Source: Pseudomonas cavernicola (lineage in GTDB: Bacteria > Pseudomonadota > Gammaproteobacteria > Pseudomonadales > Pseudomonadaceae). Taken from it: a stretch of 64,000 nt of DNA. Below, piece after piece: positions 19,355 through 28,860 of this stretch (the stretch's first letter is position 1; every line of letters begins with the position of its first letter). The position numbers and the translations under genes were made by a program. Location of the stretch: NCBI RefSeq assembly GCF_003596405.1, contig NZ_QYUR01000002.1, forward strand, positions 2,744,501-2,808,500, in the 5' to 3' direction. The notes below the pieces were generated by a model. It saw only the letters and a list, made by a program, of their open reading frames with translations, was not told where the DNA came from and ran no database searches.

Positions 19355-20362
19355 GTGAACAGCCTCCCGCGCTTCGACCCTCGCCCCAGCATGCAGTTGG
19401 TGCTGCTGGCCTGCCTGCCCGGCGCGCTGGCGCTGCTCTGGCAATACGGGTGGGGCACGCTGCTGCAACTGCTGCTCACCCTCGCCGCTGCACTCGCCTG
19501 CGAAGCCCTGGTGCGCCAGTTGCGCCGCCAGCCGGTCAATAACCAGCAAGCCCTGTTCGGCATCGGCGCCTTTGCCGAAGGCAGCGCACTGGTCAGCGCC
19601 ACCCTGCTGGCCCTGGCGTTGCCGCCCTACGCACCCTGGTGGCTGCCCCTGACCGTCAGCGCCTTCGCCATCCTGTTCGGCAAATCGCTGTTCGGCGGAT
19701 TCGGGCAGAACCCGTTCAACCCGGCAATGCTCGGCTATGCCTTCGCCCTGGTGGCCTTCCCGGTCCAGATGAGCCAGTGGCCGGCGCCCGGTAGCGGCCA
19801 CGGCCTGCTGGCAGCGCTGCAGCAGGTATTCAATCTCGATTCCGGGCTGGTGGATGGCTGGAGCCAAGCGACGGCACTGGACAGCCTCAAGCACAACGAC
19901 CGCCTGACTATCGACGAGCTGTTTGCCGGTCACCCGGCGTTCGGTCGTCTCGGCGGACGCGGGACGGAATGGGTCAACCTGGCCTTTCTTCTGGGCGGCC
20001 TGCTCCTGTTGCAGCAGCGGGTAATTCGCTGGCAGGCGCCGGCGGGCATGCTCGGCGCACTGTTCGTGGTCAGCCTGCTGTGCTGGAACGGCTCAGGTTC
20101 GGACTCCAACGGCTCGCCGCTGCTGCACCTGTTTTCCGGCGCGACCATGCTCGGCGCCTTCTTTATCGTCACCGAGCCGGTGTCCGGCGCCACCAGCGAG
20201 CGCGGCCGGTTGCTGTTCGGCGTCGGCGTCGGCGTTCTGGTCTATGTCATCCGTACCTGGGGCGGTTACCCGGACGGGCTGGCCTTCGCCGTGCTACTGA
20301 TGAACCTGGCGGTGCCGACGCTGGAACGGCTAGCCACGCGTAGTGCAGGAGCCACGCAATGA
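19355..20362 (+). CDS. rnfD: RnfD-like membrane subunit (covalent FMN site retained)
   Basis: A 335-residue polytopic membrane protein. The FMN attachment region reads DGWSQATAL, keeping the Thr of the usual S-x-A-T signature, and the conserved GGFGQNPFNPAMLGYAF and GAFFIVTEPVSGATS motifs are present. The start is GTG 19355 after GAGGCGACA, in the 81-base gap behind rnfB where rnfC would be expected. The stop overlaps the rnfG start. In canonical Rnf, this subunit forms the cation pathway with RnfG. Confidence 0.88.
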   Translation: MNSLPRFDPRPSMQLVLLACLPGALALLWQYGWGTLLQLLLTLAAALACEALVRQLRRQPVNNQQALFGIGAFAEGSALVSATLLALALPPYAPWWLPLTVSAFAILFGKSLFGGFGQNPFNPAMLGYAFALVAFPVQMSQWPAPGSGHGLLAALQQVFNLDSGLVDGWSQATALDSLKHNDRLTIDELFAGHPAFGRLGGRGTEWVNLAFLLGGLLLLQQRVIRWQAPAGMLGALFVVSLLCWNGSGSDSNGSPLLHLFSGATMLGAFFIVTEPVSGATSERGRLLFGVGVGVLVYVIRTWGGYPDGLAFAVLLMNLAVPTLERLATRSAGATQ

Positions 20363-20976
20363 ATAGCCGGCACGCCGTGGCGCTGGCTCTGCTCGCCATC
20401 CTTGGTTTGGTTCTGGTGGTCGGCATCCAGCACCTGCTCTCCGAGCGTATCGAGCGCGAACGACAAGCCAGCGCCGAACGCGCCATGCTCGACCTGCTAC
20501 CGGTCGGCAGCTACGACAACCATCCGCTGGCCCAGCGCATCGCCCTGCCCGCCAGCGACCTGCTCGGCAAGCCCACGCCCGAGTTCGCCTATCTCGCTAC
20601 CCGGCAAGGTGCACCCAGCGCGGTATTGCTGCCGGCCACGGCGAACGGCTATGAAGGGCCGATTCGTCTGCTGCTGGCCATAGGCCCTGATGCTCGACTG
20701 CTCGGCGTGAAGGTGCTCGAACAACACGAGACGCCTGGCCTCGGCGATCTGACCGCGGCCGACAAGCGCCCATGGCTGCGCGGCTTCGTCGACAAGTCAC
20801 TACGCACCTCGCCCGAACCGGACTGGCGGGTGCGTGCCGACGGCGGCCAGTTCGATCAGGTCGCCGGCGCCACCGTCACCTCGCGCGGCGTGGTAAAGGC
20901 CGTGCAGCAGGCCTTGAGCTTCTTCGACGCACACCGGCAGAGGTTGCTGGAAACCCCTGCGGAGAAAGCGCCATGA
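20359..20976 (+). CDS. rnfG: RnfG-like FMN-binding subunit
   Basis: A 205-residue protein with one N-terminal membrane helix (about 7-26) and an exported FMN-binding domain. HETPGLGD precedes the flavinylation motif AGATVTSRGVV, whose second Thr normally carries FMN through a phosphoester bond. Start overlaps the rnfD stop and the stop overlaps the rnfE start. All visible cofactor residues are retained, unlike in RnfA and RnfE. Confidence 0.88.
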   Translation: MNSRHAVALALLAILGLVLVVGIQHLLSERIERERQASAERAMLDLLPVGSYDNHPLAQRIALPASDLLGKPTPEFAYLATRQGAPSAVLLPATANGYEGPIRLLLAIGPDARLLGVKVLEQHETPGLGDLTAADKRPWLRGFVDKSLRTSPEPDWRVRADGGQFDQVAGATVTSRGVVKAVQQALSFFDAHRQRLLETPAEKAP

Positions 20977-21557
20977 AGCGCTTGCTCAGCACCCCACTTA
21001 GCCTGCTCGGCCTCGCTCCGCTGCTGGGTGCCAGCGATCTGCTGGTCAAGGCGCTGGGACTCGCGCTAGCCGGCCTACCAGTGCTGGCCGGCTTCGGTCT
21101 GCTGCTGTCGCTCACCTATACGCGAATCAGTGGAACCGCCTATTGGCTAGCCGCGCTGCTGTCCGCCTGCACCTTGGTCAGCTGCGCCGACCTGCTGATG
21201 CAGGCCTTCGCCTTCGAATTGCATCGTGCGCTAGGGCCGTTTCTAGCGCTGCTGATCCTGCCTTGCCTGCAACTCACCCTTGGCGAACCGCAGCGCCCCA
21301 GCACCGGCCTGACACTGGGCCTGATTTTCGCCCTGTGCGCCTTGCTGCTGGGTGCCTTGCGCGAAACCCTCGGCAGCGGCACGCTGTTTGCCCGTATGGA
21401 CTGGCTGTTCGGCCAGAACGCCGCGCATTGGCAACTCGACCTGGCCCACTTCAGTGGCCTCCAGCTGTTCGCCCACGCGTCCGGCGCCTTTATCCTGCTC
21501 GGCCTGCTGTTGGCAGGGGGGCGCCGTCTTTTCACCGTGAAAATCGACCACTCATGA
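20973..21557 (+). CDS. rnfE: RnfE-like membrane subunit, divergent, one cluster cysteine lost
   Basis: A 194-residue membrane protein, shorter than usual RnfE (about 230). The family start LLGL-C-PLL is present as LLGLAPLLG with Ala15 replacing the cluster Cys. The second site keeps a Cys (ILPCLQ, C98) but has lost the preceding Asn of TNC. LLGALRETLGSGTLF is well conserved. It overlaps both rnfG and nth by ATGA junctions, showing tight translational coupling. Confidence 0.82.
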   Translation: MKRLLSTPLSLLGLAPLLGASDLLVKALGLALAGLPVLAGFGLLLSLTYTRISGTAYWLAALLSACTLVSCADLLMQAFAFELHRALGPFLALLILPCLQLTLGEPQRPSTGLTLGLIFALCALLLGALRETLGSGTLFARMDWLFGQNAAHWQLDLAHFSGLQLFAHASGAFILLGLLLAGGRRLFTVKIDHS

Positions 21558-22192
21558 ACGCCGCCAAACGCAAAGAAATCTTCCGCCGCCTGCACGAAGA
21601 CAATCCAGAACCGAAGACCGAGCTAGCCTATTCATCACCGTTCGAGCTGCTGATCGCGGTGATCCTGTCCGCGCAGGCGACCGACGTCGGCGTCAACAAA
21701 GCCACCGCCAAACTCTACCCGGTGGCCAATACCCCTGAAGCCATCTATGCCCTCGGCGTCGAAGGCTTGAGCGAGTACATCAAGACCATTGGCCTGTTCA
21801 ACAGCAAGGCGAAGAATGTCATCGAAACCTGCCGGCTACTGATCGAACGGCATGGCAGCCAGGTGCCGCAAACCCGCGAAGAGTTGGAAGCCCTCCCCGG
21901 CGTCGGCCGCAAGACCGCCAATGTGGTACTCAACACCGCCTTCCGCCAACTGACCATGGCAGTGGACACGCATATTTTCCGCGTCAGCAACCGCACCGGT
22001 ATCGCCCCTGGCAAGAATGTGCAGGAGGTGGAAAAACAGCTGATGAAATTTGTTCCAAAAGAATTCCTGCTCGACGCGCACCATTGGCTGATCCTGCATG
22101 GCCGTTATGTCTGCCAGGCCCGTAAGCCACGCTGCGGCAGCTGCCGTATCGAAGATCTCTGTGAATACAAGCACAAGACCTCTGACGATTGA
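21554..22192 (+). CDS. nth: Endonuclease III
   Basis: A 212-residue DNA glycosylase/AP lyase for oxidised pyrimidines. The helix-hairpin-helix is LPGVGRKTANVV, with the catalytic Lys in GRKTAN and the catalytic Asp in VDTHIFRV. The C-terminal [4Fe-4S] loop is C-x6-C-x2-C-x5-C (CQARKPRCGSCRIEDLC). Last gene of the rnf operon, as in other pseudomonads. Confidence 0.96.
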   Translation: MNAAKRKEIFRRLHEDNPEPKTELAYSSPFELLIAVILSAQATDVGVNKATAKLYPVANTPEAIYALGVEGLSEYIKTIGLFNSKAKNVIETCRLLIERHGSQVPQTREELEALPGVGRKTANVVLNTAFRQLTMAVDTHIFRVSNRTGIAPGKNVQEVEKQLMKFVPKEFLLDAHHWLILHGRYVCQARKPRCGSCRIEDLCEYKHKTSDD

Positions 22193-22299
22193 GCCGCTAT
22201 TGCTAGACCTATTGAAGCGATTGAAAAAATCTTTTTTACCCGCTCCAGATTTGCCGCTATAAGGTGCGCAAATGGCCCTTGTAGCCGGGAGTGAACGTC

Positions 22300-22482
22300 A
22301 TGAGCACTAGCAAAGAAGACCTGGAACTCGACGAAGACGTTGGCACCGATGAGGCAGATGACGCGGCAGAGACTCCGGTTGAAGTCGCTAAAACCAATCT
22401 GACCAAACGGCGCATCATCGACAACCTCTTGGAAGAGCGTCGCCTACACAAACAACTGGCCGAATACGATTTCGATCTGTAA
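22300..22482 (+). CDS. Small acidic PA3496-family protein
   Basis: A 60-residue conserved Pseudomonas protein. The first half is very acidic (LELDEDVGTDEADDA) and the second basic (KRRIIDNLLEERRLHKQLAE). ATG 22300 is preferred over GTG 22291. Homologues in the same place after nth have been named putative envelope-integrity proteins, but this one has no signal peptide or membrane segment. Confidence 0.75.
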   Translation: MSTSKEDLELDEDVGTDEADDAAETPVEVAKTNLTKRRIIDNLLEERRLHKQLAEYDFDL

Positions 22483-22492
22483 TCGCGCCAAG

Positions 22493-22520
22493 CAAAAGCC
22501 CCGCAATGCGGGGCTTTTTC
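22493..22520 (+). terminator. Terminator after the PA3496-family gene
   Basis: AAAAGCCCCGC-AAT-GCGGGGCTTTTT, usable in both directions; the gene on the other side (gloA) is convergent. Confidence 0.85.
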
Positions 22521-22571
22521 ATTCACGCCAGGAACAGCCTTGGCCGCGCCAACCTGACAAAGAACAGCCGA

Positions 22572-22964
22572 TCAATCACCTCGGTGCGGCGACAACAGCT
22601 CGATCTTGTAACCATCTGGATCTTCGACAAAGGCCAAAATGCTGCTGCCGTGCTTCATCGGCCCCGGCTCACGGGTGATCTTGCCGCCGCGCGCACGGAT
22701 GTCCTCGCAGGCCTTGTAGACATCGTCGACTTCCAGCGCGACATGCCCGTAGCCGCTACCCAGTTCATATTCCTCGACGCCCCAGTTCTGGGTCAGTTCG
22801 ATCACGCTATTCTCGGCTTCATTGCCGTAACCGACAAAAGCCAGGGTGAATTGACCCTCGGGATAATCTTTGCGGCGTAGCAGGGTCATGCCCAGCACTT
22901 CGGTATAGAAGGTTATGGATTTATCCATATCGCCGACGCGCAGCATGGTGTGCAGCAGTCTCAT
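22572..22964 (-). CDS. gloA: Lactoylglutathione lyase (glyoxalase I)
   Basis: A 130-residue glyoxalase/VOC-fold enzyme that isomerises the methylglyoxal-glutathione adduct to lactoylglutathione. Short GloA-type sequence without insert: [15 protein letters not shown] with the metal His, [11 protein letters not shown] with the metal Glu, YGHVALEV with the second His, and [13 protein letters not shown] with the last Glu. The short class usually uses nickel. Confidence 0.94.
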   Translation of the reverse strand: MRLLHTMLRVGDMDKSITFYTEVLGMTLLRRKDYPEGQFTLAFVGYGNEAENSVIELTQNWGVEEYELGSGYGHVALEVDDVYKACEDIRARGGKITREPGPMKHGSSILAFVEDPDGYKIELLSPHRGD

Positions 22965-23002
22965 CAGGTTTCTCCTTAATCAGTGCCGCTTGTGGCGGAC
23001 TC

Positions 23003-23195
23003 AGAGCCTGTTCACGATCTCGCGAGCCAAGGTCAGACAAGGCTACGCCCGCTCCATGCGGGCTAGCGGCATTCACCACATCCCTGTGGATCGCGAAATC
23101 GGGCGAAGAGGCGCACTTTACAAGTAGTAAATGAGCATTTTGAGCCCGATTTCAACGCCGCGTGGCCGACGCGCAGCAGATCACGAACAGGCTCT
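23003..23195. mobile_element. MITE-like element, family A/B, copy A
   Basis: 193 bases, bounded by 18-base inverted ends AGAGCCTGTTCACGATCT and AGATCACGAACAGGCTCT (16 of 18 paired). The interior shares blocks with the element at 39310-39452: AAGGTCAG-CAAGGC, a TTTAC-AG-GTAAATGAGCA block and AACGC-GC...GCGCAG. No reading frame inside. It lies between convergently oriented regulatory space of gloA and the end of argG. Confidence 0.7.
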
Positions 23196-23203
23196 CAGAA
23201 ACG

Positions 23204-23235
23204 AACAACCCCGGGGAGTGCCCGGGGTTGTTTTG
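23204..23235 (-). terminator. argG terminator
   Basis: Reverse strand AACAACCCCGGG-CACT-CCCCGGGGTTGTT hairpin, nine bases beyond the MITE-like element. Confidence 0.75.
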
Positions 23236-23256
23236 TCAGGCTCAGTTCACAGCCTA

Positions 23257-24474
23257 TCAGAACAGCTTGCGACCTTTGTTGGCAGCGATGCGCATACGCA
23301 AGGCGTTCAACTTGATAAAGCCAGCCGCGTCGGCCTGGTTGTAGGCGCCGGCATCGTCCTCGAAAGTGGCGATGTTGGCGTCGAACAGCGACTCATCGGA
23401 CTTGCGACCGGTGACGATGACGTTGCCTTTGTAGAGTTTCAGACGCACTACACCATTAACGTGGGCCTGCGAGGCGTCGATCATCTGTTGCAGCATCAGA
23501 CGCTCCGGGCTCCACCAGTAGCCGGTGTAGATCAGGCTGGCGTACTTCGGCATCAACTCGTCTTTCAGGTGCGCGACTTCGCGGTCCAGGGTGATCGATT
23601 CGATGGCACGGTGGGCACGCAACATGATGGTGCCGCCGGGCGTCTCGTAGCAGCCACGCGACTTCATGCCGACATAGCGGTTCTCGACGATATCGAGGCG
23701 GCCGATACCGTTCTCGCCACCGATCTTGTTCAGCGTCGCGAGCACAGTAGCCGGGCTCATTTCGACACCATCGAGGGCAACGATGTCACCGTTGCGGTAG
23801 GTCAATTCGAGGTAGGTCGGCACGTCCGGCGCAGTTTCCGGCGACTTGGTCCAACGCCACATGTCCTCTTCGTGCTCAGTCCAGGTGTCTTCCAGCACGC
23901 CGCCTTCATACGAGATATGCAGCAGGTTGGCGTCCATGGAGTACGGTGATTTTTTCTTGCCGTGACGCTCGATTGGGATCGCGTGCTTCTCGGCGTAATC
24001 CATCAGCTTCTCGCGTGAGAGCAGATCCCACTCACGCCAGGGGGCGATGACTTTTACGCCCGGCTTCAGTGCATAGGCACCCAACTCGAAACGCACCTGG
24101 TCGTTGCCCTTGCCGGTCGCGCCATGGGAAATGGCGTCAGCGCCGGTTTCGTTGGCGATCTCGATCAAACGCTTGGCGATCAGCGGGCGGGCGATGGACG
24201 TACCGAGCAGGTACTCGCCTTCGTAAACAGTGTTGGCGCGGAACATCGGATAAACGAAGTCGCGCACGAACTCTTCGCGCAAATCGTCAATGTAAATTTC
24301 CTTCACGCCCATGGCCTGCGCCTTGGCGCGTGCCGGCTCAACTTCTTCGCCTTGGCCGAGATCCGCGGTGAAAGTCACCACTTCACATTGATAGGTATCT
24401 TGCAGCCACTTGAGAATCACCGAAGTGTCGAGGCCACCGGAATACGCCAGGACAACCTTCTTTACGTCCGCCAT
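23257..24474 (-). CDS. argG: Argininosuccinate synthase
   Basis: A 405-residue enzyme that joins citrulline and aspartate with ATP in arginine synthesis. The N-type P-loop is [10 protein letters not shown], and [15 protein letters not shown] and the citrulline region [12 protein letters not shown] are all intact. argF of the same pathway is 9 kb away in this window. Confidence 0.97.
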   Translation of the reverse strand: MADVKKVVLAYSGGLDTSVILKWLQDTYQCEVVTFTADLGQGEEVEPARAKAQAMGVKEIYIDDLREEFVRDFVYPMFRANTVYEGEYLLGTSIARPLIAKRLIEIANETGADAISHGATGKGNDQVRFELGAYALKPGVKVIAPWREWDLLSREKLMDYAEKHAIPIERHGKKKSPYSMDANLLHISYEGGVLEDTWTEHEEDMWRWTKSPETAPDVPTYLELTYRNGDIVALDGVEMSPATVLATLNKIGGENGIGRLDIVENRYVGMKSRGCYETPGGTIMLRAHRAIESITLDREVAHLKDELMPKYASLIYTGYWWSPERLMLQQMIDASQAHVNGVVRLKLYKGNVIVTGRKSDESLFDANIATFEDDAGAYNQADAAGFIKLNALRMRIAANKGRKLF

Positions 24475-24594
24475 GCCATCACTCCACGGGGTTGTACGGA
24501 AAACCCGCGATTCTACTGCTCGCGCCGGCTGATTTACAGAGGCGCGACGGCTTCTGACGACGAAGCGACAGAATCTTTCGCCTGTGCGACCACT

Positions 24595-24718
24595 AGGAGG
24601 TTGGCGCTGAGCCGAAGGCGATGCCCAACGACTGGCCTGCAGGGCCGGGCTACCTTCGAGTCAAGGGAGTCGCTAGGCGACTCCTTGTTGGGCATCGCTG
24701 CGCTCAGCGCCAACCTAC
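24595..24718. repeat. Dispersed inverted-repeat element R1 (second full copy)
   Basis: Ends AGGTTGGCGCTGAGC and GCTCAGCGCCAACCT with inner GATGCCCAAC/GTTGGGCATC, as at 15036-15167. The core hairpin (GGGAGTCGC-TAG-GCGACTCC) differs, so ends are conserved and cores are free to change. Confidence 0.85.
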
Positions 24719-24737
24719 ACCCGACAGGCTTCTAGGC

Positions 24738-25649
24738 TCAGGAGGCGGCTGCCGGATTAGGCGCAACGGCGGCCGGGGTTGGCGTGTCGGCAGGTGCGGC
24801 CTCACGTGACAGATGTACAGTCACCCGCCGATTACGCGCGCGGTTGGTTTCGTTGTTGTTCTGCGCCACCGGGTAGCGCTCGCCATGAAAGCGCATAACG
24901 ATCTGCTGCTCCGGCACACCGTTGGCTTTGAAGTAATCCAGCACCGCCAAGGCGCGACGGCGCGATAAGTCACGATTGGTCAGGCGGCTACCACCGTTGT
25001 CCGAGTGGCCATCCAACTCGATGTGATTAACGCTGGGATCGGCCTTGAGGTATTGCAGGATAATTTCCAGTTTGGCCCGAGAGGCATCATCAAGCGCCGA
25101 ACCGCCACCCGGAAAACCGATCTGCGCCTGCTTGATCTGATCGAAGTTAACCGGCAGCAACTTGGCTGTGCAGGCCAGATAGTCGCTATAGGCCTTGTTG
25201 AACTTGACCGGCAGCAATCGCACCTCCAGCCCCTCGCCGCCTTGTAGCGTGCGATGCCGGACTAACGGACTGCGCCCGTCGAGCAAACCACTGAGCAGAC
25301 GCGCGCCTTGCTGCTGCGAGCTGTTGAGTGGCACCTCTCCCGAGCCCACGCTGACCACGCCCAGGTTGATATCGCCACGCCCTGGCTGCCAAGGTACCGC
25401 GGCCGCCAACAGAGTCGCGGAACCACTGCCCATCCACTGCTCACGTGCCTGTAAGCGGAACGTAGCTTGCTCGCCAGCGCGCCGGACGAACTCGCCAACC
25501 CCGAAATCGGTGATGCTTTGCGACAGACGGCACTCAAACTGATCGCCCTCGACCTTCCACTCAACCTTTTCCAGACGCGTCTGAAAGGTGATGGCCACGG
25601 CCGGCAAGCTGGCGATCAGACTGAGCAAGGCGAGATAATGCTGGCGCAC
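24738..25649 (-). CDS. motY: Sodium-type flagellar protein MotY-like
   Basis: A 303-residue exported protein with an N-terminal MotY domain (FQTRLEKVEWKVEGDQFECR with conserved Cys residues) and a C-terminal OmpA peptidoglycan-binding domain (IELDGHSDNGGSRLTNRDLS, later RARNRRVTV). It stabilises the flagellar stator at the T-ring. I prefer the GTG at 25649 because GTGGAG lies at the right distance and it begins a clean signal peptide. ATG 25676 would add nine residues. The argG-motY-pyrC order is the usual Pseudomonas one. Confidence 0.9.
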   Translation of the reverse strand: MRQHYLALLSLIASLPAVAITFQTRLEKVEWKVEGDQFECRLSQSITDFGVGEFVRRAGEQATFRLQAREQWMGSGSATLLAAAVPWQPGRGDINLGVVSVGSGEVPLNSSQQQGARLLSGLLDGRSPLVRHRTLQGGEGLEVRLLPVKFNKAYSDYLACTAKLLPVNFDQIKQAQIGFPGGGSALDDASRAKLEIILQYLKADPSVNHIELDGHSDNGGSRLTNRDLSRRRALAVLDYFKANGVPEQQIVMRFHGERYPVAQNNNETNRARNRRVTVHLSREAAPADTPTPAAVAPNPAAAS

Positions 25650-25780
25650 GGCGGACTCCACAAGGAATAACGGCATTCCACAGTGGTATCGGTTGAGTCA
25701 GGCAAAACTTGATAGCGGGTGCCTGAGAGCGGCTTTTCCGGTAGCATTCCCAGTAGTTTTGCCCGCCTGGAATTCCCCCA

Positions 25781-26827
25781 ATGACCGACCGCCTGACCCT
25801 GCTGCGCCCCGACGACTGGCACATCCATCTACGTGATGGCGCGGTACTGCCGCGTACCGTCGCCGACGTCGCGCGCACCTTTGGCCGCGCCATCATCATG
25901 CCGAACCTGGTGCCGCCGGTACGCAATACCGAAGAAGCTGATGCCTATCGCCAGCGCATCCTGGCCGCGCGTCCGGCCGGGAGTCGTTTCGAGCCGCTGA
26001 TGGTGCTTTACCTCACCGACCTCACCAGCGCCGAAGACGTTCGCGCGGCCAAGGCCTCGGGCTTCGTCCACGCCGCCAAACTCTATCCGGCCGGCGCCAC
26101 GACCAACTCGGACGCTGGCGTTACCAGCATCGACAAGATTTTCCCGGTTCTGGAAGCCATGGCCGAAGTCGGCCTGCCGCTGCTGGTACACGGGGAAGTC
26201 ACCCGTGGCGAAATCGACGTATTCGACCGCGAGAAAGTGTTCATCGACGAACAGCTGAGCCGTGTGGTCGAGCGCTTTCCGACGCTGAAAGTGGTGTTTG
26301 AACACATCACCACCCGCGAGGCCGTGCAGTTCGTCAACGCTGCTTCGGCGAACGTCGGCGCCACCATCACTGCCCATCATCTGCTGTACAACCGCAATCA
26401 CATGCTGGTTGGCGGTATTCGCCCGCACTTCTATTGCCTGCCCATTCTGAAGCGCAACGTGCACCAGGAAGCCCTGCTGGACGCGGCTGTCAGCGGCAGC
26501 AGCAAGTTTTTCCTCGGCACCGACTCGGCACCGCACGCCCAGCACGCCAAGGAAGCCGCCTGCGGTTGTGCCGGCTGCTACACCTCCTATGCCGCCATTG
26601 AGCTGTACGCCGAAGCCTTCGAGCAGCGTAACGCGCTGGATAAGCTGGAAGCCTTCGCCAGCCAGCACGGCCCGGACTTCTATGGGCTGCCGCGCAACAG
26701 CGAAACCATTACCCTGGTTCGTGAAGAATGGATCGCCCCGACTAGCTTGCCGTTCGGCAAGCAAAGCGTAATCCCGCTGCGCGCCGGTGAAAAACTGCGC
26801 TGGCGCCTGCTGGAGCAAAACACGTGA
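25781..26827 (+). CDS. pyrC: Dihydroorotase
   Basis: A 348-residue class II amidohydrolase of pyrimidine synthesis, closing carbamoyl-aspartate to dihydroorotate. DWHIHLRDG holds the metal His pair, HAAKLYPAG the carboxylated Lys, LLVHGEV and FEHITTREA further ligands, and LGTDSAPHA the catalytic Asp. The stop overlaps the GTG of rnt. Confidence 0.96.
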   Translation: MTDRLTLLRPDDWHIHLRDGAVLPRTVADVARTFGRAIIMPNLVPPVRNTEEADAYRQRILAARPAGSRFEPLMVLYLTDLTSAEDVRAAKASGFVHAAKLYPAGATTNSDAGVTSIDKIFPVLEAMAEVGLPLLVHGEVTRGEIDVFDREKVFIDEQLSRVVERFPTLKVVFEHITTREAVQFVNAASANVGATITAHHLLYNRNHMLVGGIRPHFYCLPILKRNVHQEALLDAAVSGSSKFFLGTDSAPHAQHAKEAACGCAGCYTSYAAIELYAEAFEQRNALDKLEAFASQHGPDFYGLPRNSETITLVREEWIAPTSLPFGKQSVIPLRAGEKLRWRLLEQNT

Positions 26828-27501
26828 GTGACGATAGCTACGACGACGAACAGGAAGGTCACGGCGGCGGTGGCAACTCACGCCACCCAATGGCCCAGCG
26901 CTTTCGCGGCTATCTGCCGGTAGTCGTCGACGTCGAGACCGGCGGCTTCAACTGCGCCACCGACGCCTTGCTGGAAATTGCCGCGGTCACCGTTGGCATG
27001 GATGAAAAAGGTTTCCTCTTTCCCGAGCACACCTATTTCTTCCGGGTCGAGCCGTTCGCAGGCGCCAATATCGAAGCAGCCGCACTGGAGTTCACCGGCA
27101 TCAAGCTCGACCATCCGCTGCGCATGGCGGTAAGTGAAGATACAGCCCTGACCGACATCTTCCGTGGCATCCGCAAAGCGCTGAAAGCCAACGGTTGCAA
27201 GCGTGCCATTCTGGTCGGGCATAACAGCAGCTTCGACTTGGGCTTCCTCAACGCGGCGGTCAACCGCAACGATATGAAGCGCAACCCCTTCCACCCCTTC
27301 TCCAGCTTCGACACGGCGACCCTCGCCGGCCTCGCCTACGGCCAGACCGTGCTGGCCAAGGCCTGCCAGACCGCCGGTATCGACTTCGACGGCCGTGAAG
27401 CGCACTCCGCGCGCTACGACACCGAGAAAACCGCGGAGCTGTTCTGCGGCATCGTCAACCGCTGGAAAGAGATGGGCGGTTGGGAAGACTTCAACGAATA
27501 A
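26824..27501 (+). CDS. rnt: Ribonuclease T
   Basis: A 225-residue DEDDh exoribonuclease that trims tRNA and other stable RNA 3' ends. Acidic residues are visible in [20 protein letters not shown] and [14 protein letters not shown]. The GTG start overlaps the pyrC stop (GTGA), so rnt is translated with pyrC. Confidence 0.95.
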   Translation: MSDDSYDDEQEGHGGGGNSRHPMAQRFRGYLPVVVDVETGGFNCATDALLEIAAVTVGMDEKGFLFPEHTYFFRVEPFAGANIEAAALEFTGIKLDHPLRMAVSEDTALTDIFRGIRKALKANGCKRAILVGHNSSFDLGFLNAAVNRNDMKRNPFHPFSSFDTATLAGLAYGQTVLAKACQTAGIDFDGREAHSARYDTEKTAELFCGIVNRWKEMGGWEDFNE

Positions 27502-27509
27502 ACGCAGAC

Positions 27510-27538
27510 AAAAAACCCGGCCGAAGCCGGGTTTTTTG
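27510..27538. terminator. Bidirectional terminator between rnt and the peroxiredoxin gene
   Basis: AAAAAACCCGGC-CGAA-GCCGGGTTTTTT with A and T runs on both sides; the flanking genes converge. Confidence 0.9.
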
Positions 27539-27552
27539 TGGACGCAACAGCC

Positions 27553-28155
27553 TTACAGCTTGCTAGCGTTCTCAGCCAGGTACGAGGCTACGCCTTCAGG
27601 CGTGGCGGTCATGCCTTTGTCGCCTTTCTTCCAGTTAGCCGGGCAAACCTCGCCGTGCTCTTCGGTGAACTGCAGAGCATCGACCAGACGCAGCAGCTCG
27701 TCCATGTTACGGCCCAGCGGCAGGTCGTTGACGATCTGCGAGCGCACGACGCCGTTCAGGTCGATCAGGAAGGCACCACGGAACGCCACGCCGTCGGCGG
27801 ACTCAACGTCGTAGGCTTTGGCGATTTCGTGCTTAACGTCGGCGGCCAGGGTGTACTTAACTTGGCCGATGCCGCCTTTGTCTACCGGGGTGTTACGCCA
27901 GGCGTTGTGGGTGAAGTGGGAGTCGATGGAGACACCGATCACTTCCACGTTACGCGCTTTGAACTCAGGGATGCGGTGATCCAGAGCGATCAGCTCGGAC
28001 GGGCAAACGAAGGTGAAATCCAGTGGGTAGAAGAAAACCAGACCGTATTTGCCTTTGATTGCCGAGGACAAGCTGAAGCTGTCAACGATCTCGCCGTTAC
28101 CCAGTACCGCAGCCACGTTGAAATCAGGGGCTTGTTTGCCTACGAGTACGCTCAT
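27553..28155 (-). CDS. Typical 2-Cys peroxiredoxin
   Basis: A 200-residue AhpC/TSA-type peroxiredoxin reducing hydrogen and organic peroxides. The peroxidatic Cys51 lies in DFTFVCPSE and the resolving Cys171 in GEVCPANW. Its place between rnt and bfd matches the tsaA-type gene of P. aeruginosa. The pairing with iron storage genes fits protection against iron-driven oxidative damage. A strong AGGAG precedes ATG 28155. Confidence 0.94.
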   Translation of the reverse strand: MSVLVGKQAPDFNVAAVLGNGEIVDSFSLSSAIKGKYGLVFFYPLDFTFVCPSELIALDHRIPEFKARNVEVIGVSIDSHFTHNAWRNTPVDKGGIGQVKYTLAADVKHEIAKAYDVESADGVAFRGAFLIDLNGVVRSQIVNDLPLGRNMDELLRLVDALQFTEEHGEVCPANWKKGDKGMTATPEGVASYLAENASKL

Positions 28156-28381
28156 TCGATATCTCCTTGAGTGATGAGTGAGGTGCGAGCCGATTTAAAC
28201 CTAGCACCGACAAACGACAGCGCAATAACACGACTCGCTCCAGGAACCGACAATGATACACCTCGATTTTGAGCGAGGCCCACCGCTTTTTGCCCCGCCC
28301 TCCAACCGATAGAGCGCATGCCCTAGATGACCGTTTGTCTGGCAGCAGAGCCTCTAGGGCGAGACTTTAAACATACGTTTT

Positions 28382-28400
28382 GACAAGCATTCTCATTAAC
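28382..28400 (+). promoter_or_regulatory. Fur-box-like site upstream of bfd
   Basis: The sequence GACAAGCATTCTCATTAAC matches the 19-base Fur consensus at 13 positions, within a TTGACA-like promoter region 45 bases before bfd. Bfd is iron-repressed in pseudomonads, so the site is plausible. I scored it by eye. Confidence 0.6.
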
Positions 28401-28444
28401 ATTAGTATCTTTCGCATCAAGCCACTTTGAGTTTTGGGCCTCTC

Positions 28445-28663
28445 ATGTACGTCTGTCTCTGCCTTGGTGTCACCGACGGTCAAATTCGCGATGCGATCTT
28501 TGAAGGTTGCTGCAGTTACCGTGATGTTCGCAAGACGCTGGACGTTGCCAGCCAATGTGGCAAATGTGCCACCCTGGCCAAGCAAGTAGTCCGCGAGACC
28601 CTGACCGAAGTGCAAAGCAGCCAAGCCGCGCTGGCCTACCCCGCCGGTTTCGTCGCCGCCTAA
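28445..28663 (+). CDS. bfd: Bacterioferritin-associated ferredoxin
   Basis: A 72-residue [2Fe-2S] ferredoxin that reduces the ferric core of bacterioferritin to release iron. The four ligands C4, C6, C38 and C41 are present (YVCLC and QCGKC). ATG 28445 is the family start. Followed by its own terminator and then bfrB. Confidence 0.96.
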   Translation: MYVCLCLGVTDGQIRDAIFEGCCSYRDVRKTLDVASQCGKCATLAKQVVRETLTEVQSSQAALAYPAGFVAA

Positions 28664-28679
28664 TTCGAACGTTTTGAAC

Positions 28680-28704
28680 AACCGGACCTCGTGTCCGGTT
28701 TTTT
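28680..28704 (+). terminator. bfd terminator
   Basis: AACCGGAC-CTC-GTGTCCGGTT followed by TTTTT. Confidence 0.85.
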
Positions 28705-28860
28705 ATGCCTGAAATTCAAGCGCTTAGCGGCAAAATGCAGAACTCAAACATTCGTATTCAGATTAATTTTTACTTCAATTTCAATAGCTTAGATTTGACA
28801 GCGACTATTTGCCGGCCCAAAATTTGAAATTACCTATTCCCTTGCACGGCAGGATCCGAC

